From Gloeocapsa sp. DLM2.Bin57 (lineage in GTDB: Bacteria > Cyanobacteriota > Cyanobacteriia > Cyanobacteriales > Gloeocapsaceae): 64,000 bases of DNA. Positions 63,882 to 64,000 of this stretch are shown here, one piece after another. The notes beneath the pieces were generated by a model. It saw nothing but the letters and a program-made list of their open reading frames with translations, was not told the origin of the DNA and made no database searches. The stretch spans positions 16,490 through 80,489 of the forward strand of contig RECR01000043.1 in the NCBI GenBank assembly GCA_007693955.1. Reading direction: 5' to 3'. Position numbers and translations under genes: made by a program. The first letter of the stretch is position 1. The number at the start of each line of letters is the position of its first letter.

Positions 63882-64000
63882 TATTTATTTAAAGCTAGGG
63901 AATATGCTAATTTTAACACCCAAAGCTTGATATACTAGATTTGTACATGTGCGACCCGTTTCTAGGGATTTAAACTCTAGACCTCAAAACCAGCAATGGT

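Overview
The window is chromosomal DNA from a cyanobacterium with an AT-rich genome. The palindrome GCGATCGC (HIP1) recurs throughout. The gene set includes an ndhA-I-G-E cluster of the photosynthetic NDH-1 complex, the response regulator RpaB, a cofactor-assembly (CCB) protein for cytochrome b6f, and several families confined or nearly confined to cyanobacteria (DUF3038, DUF4335, DUF928, DUF4912). I cannot name the species. No rRNA, tRNA, CRISPR array, prophage or intact insertion sequence was found, and no stretch over about 300 bases lacks a gene or a recognisable gene remnant.

Layout. 1-5.5 kb: the end of a phosphomannose-isomerase-type cupin, an IscA-like protein carrying a repeat insertion, then the translation operon rpsL-rpsG-fusA-tuf-rpsJ. 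5.7-9.5 kb: DUF29, a Rho-N/DUF4912 protein, and MoeB-rhodanese with a JAMM peptidase. These last two lie downstream of rpaB and the CCB gene on the minus strand. 11-20 kb: radA with a stand-alone DALR-domain protein, an MscS-type channel, ndhAIGE, hemE and malQ. 20-30 kb: gmk-remA, rqcH, a DUF2993 protein, a GNAT acetyltransferase, Uma2, an unknown gene, a caspase-fold protein with both catalytic residues replaced, and sat. 30-36 kb: an aldehyde dehydrogenase, an ATPase-like/MscS gene pair, hslO, a TPR gene between direct repeats, an unknown gene, and a protein with a KaiB-like C-terminal domain.

36-54.4 kb reads as a cell-surface region. It holds a PilT-family retraction ATPase, peptide deformylase, two membrane glycosyltransferases, a CHASE2-GGDEF diguanylate cyclase, DUF928, a 1.5-kb-residue two-partner-secretion exoprotein (TpsA), its divergent TpsB transporter, a decayed Rpn-type nuclease gene and a TPR-CHAT protease-like protein. 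c-di-GMP output, pilus retraction, adhesin export and a putative CHAT protease together suggest regulated attachment or contact sensing. That link is inference from gene order. 54.4-61 kb is a compact minus-strand run (transketolase-like, BirA, M23 peptidase, Uma2, DUF3038, DUF4335, NADAR, unknown). 61-64 kb holds moaB-tldE and ruvB.

The strongest leads for unrecorded biology are the TPS/CHAT/CHASE2 region with its unusual TpsA (two internal PPC-like domains and only two cysteines, both near the C-terminus), the KaiB-like gene directly behind pilT, the ATPase-like protein fused by overlap to an MscS channel, the DALR-only protein behind radA, and a short dispersed repeat inserted in frame into iscA.
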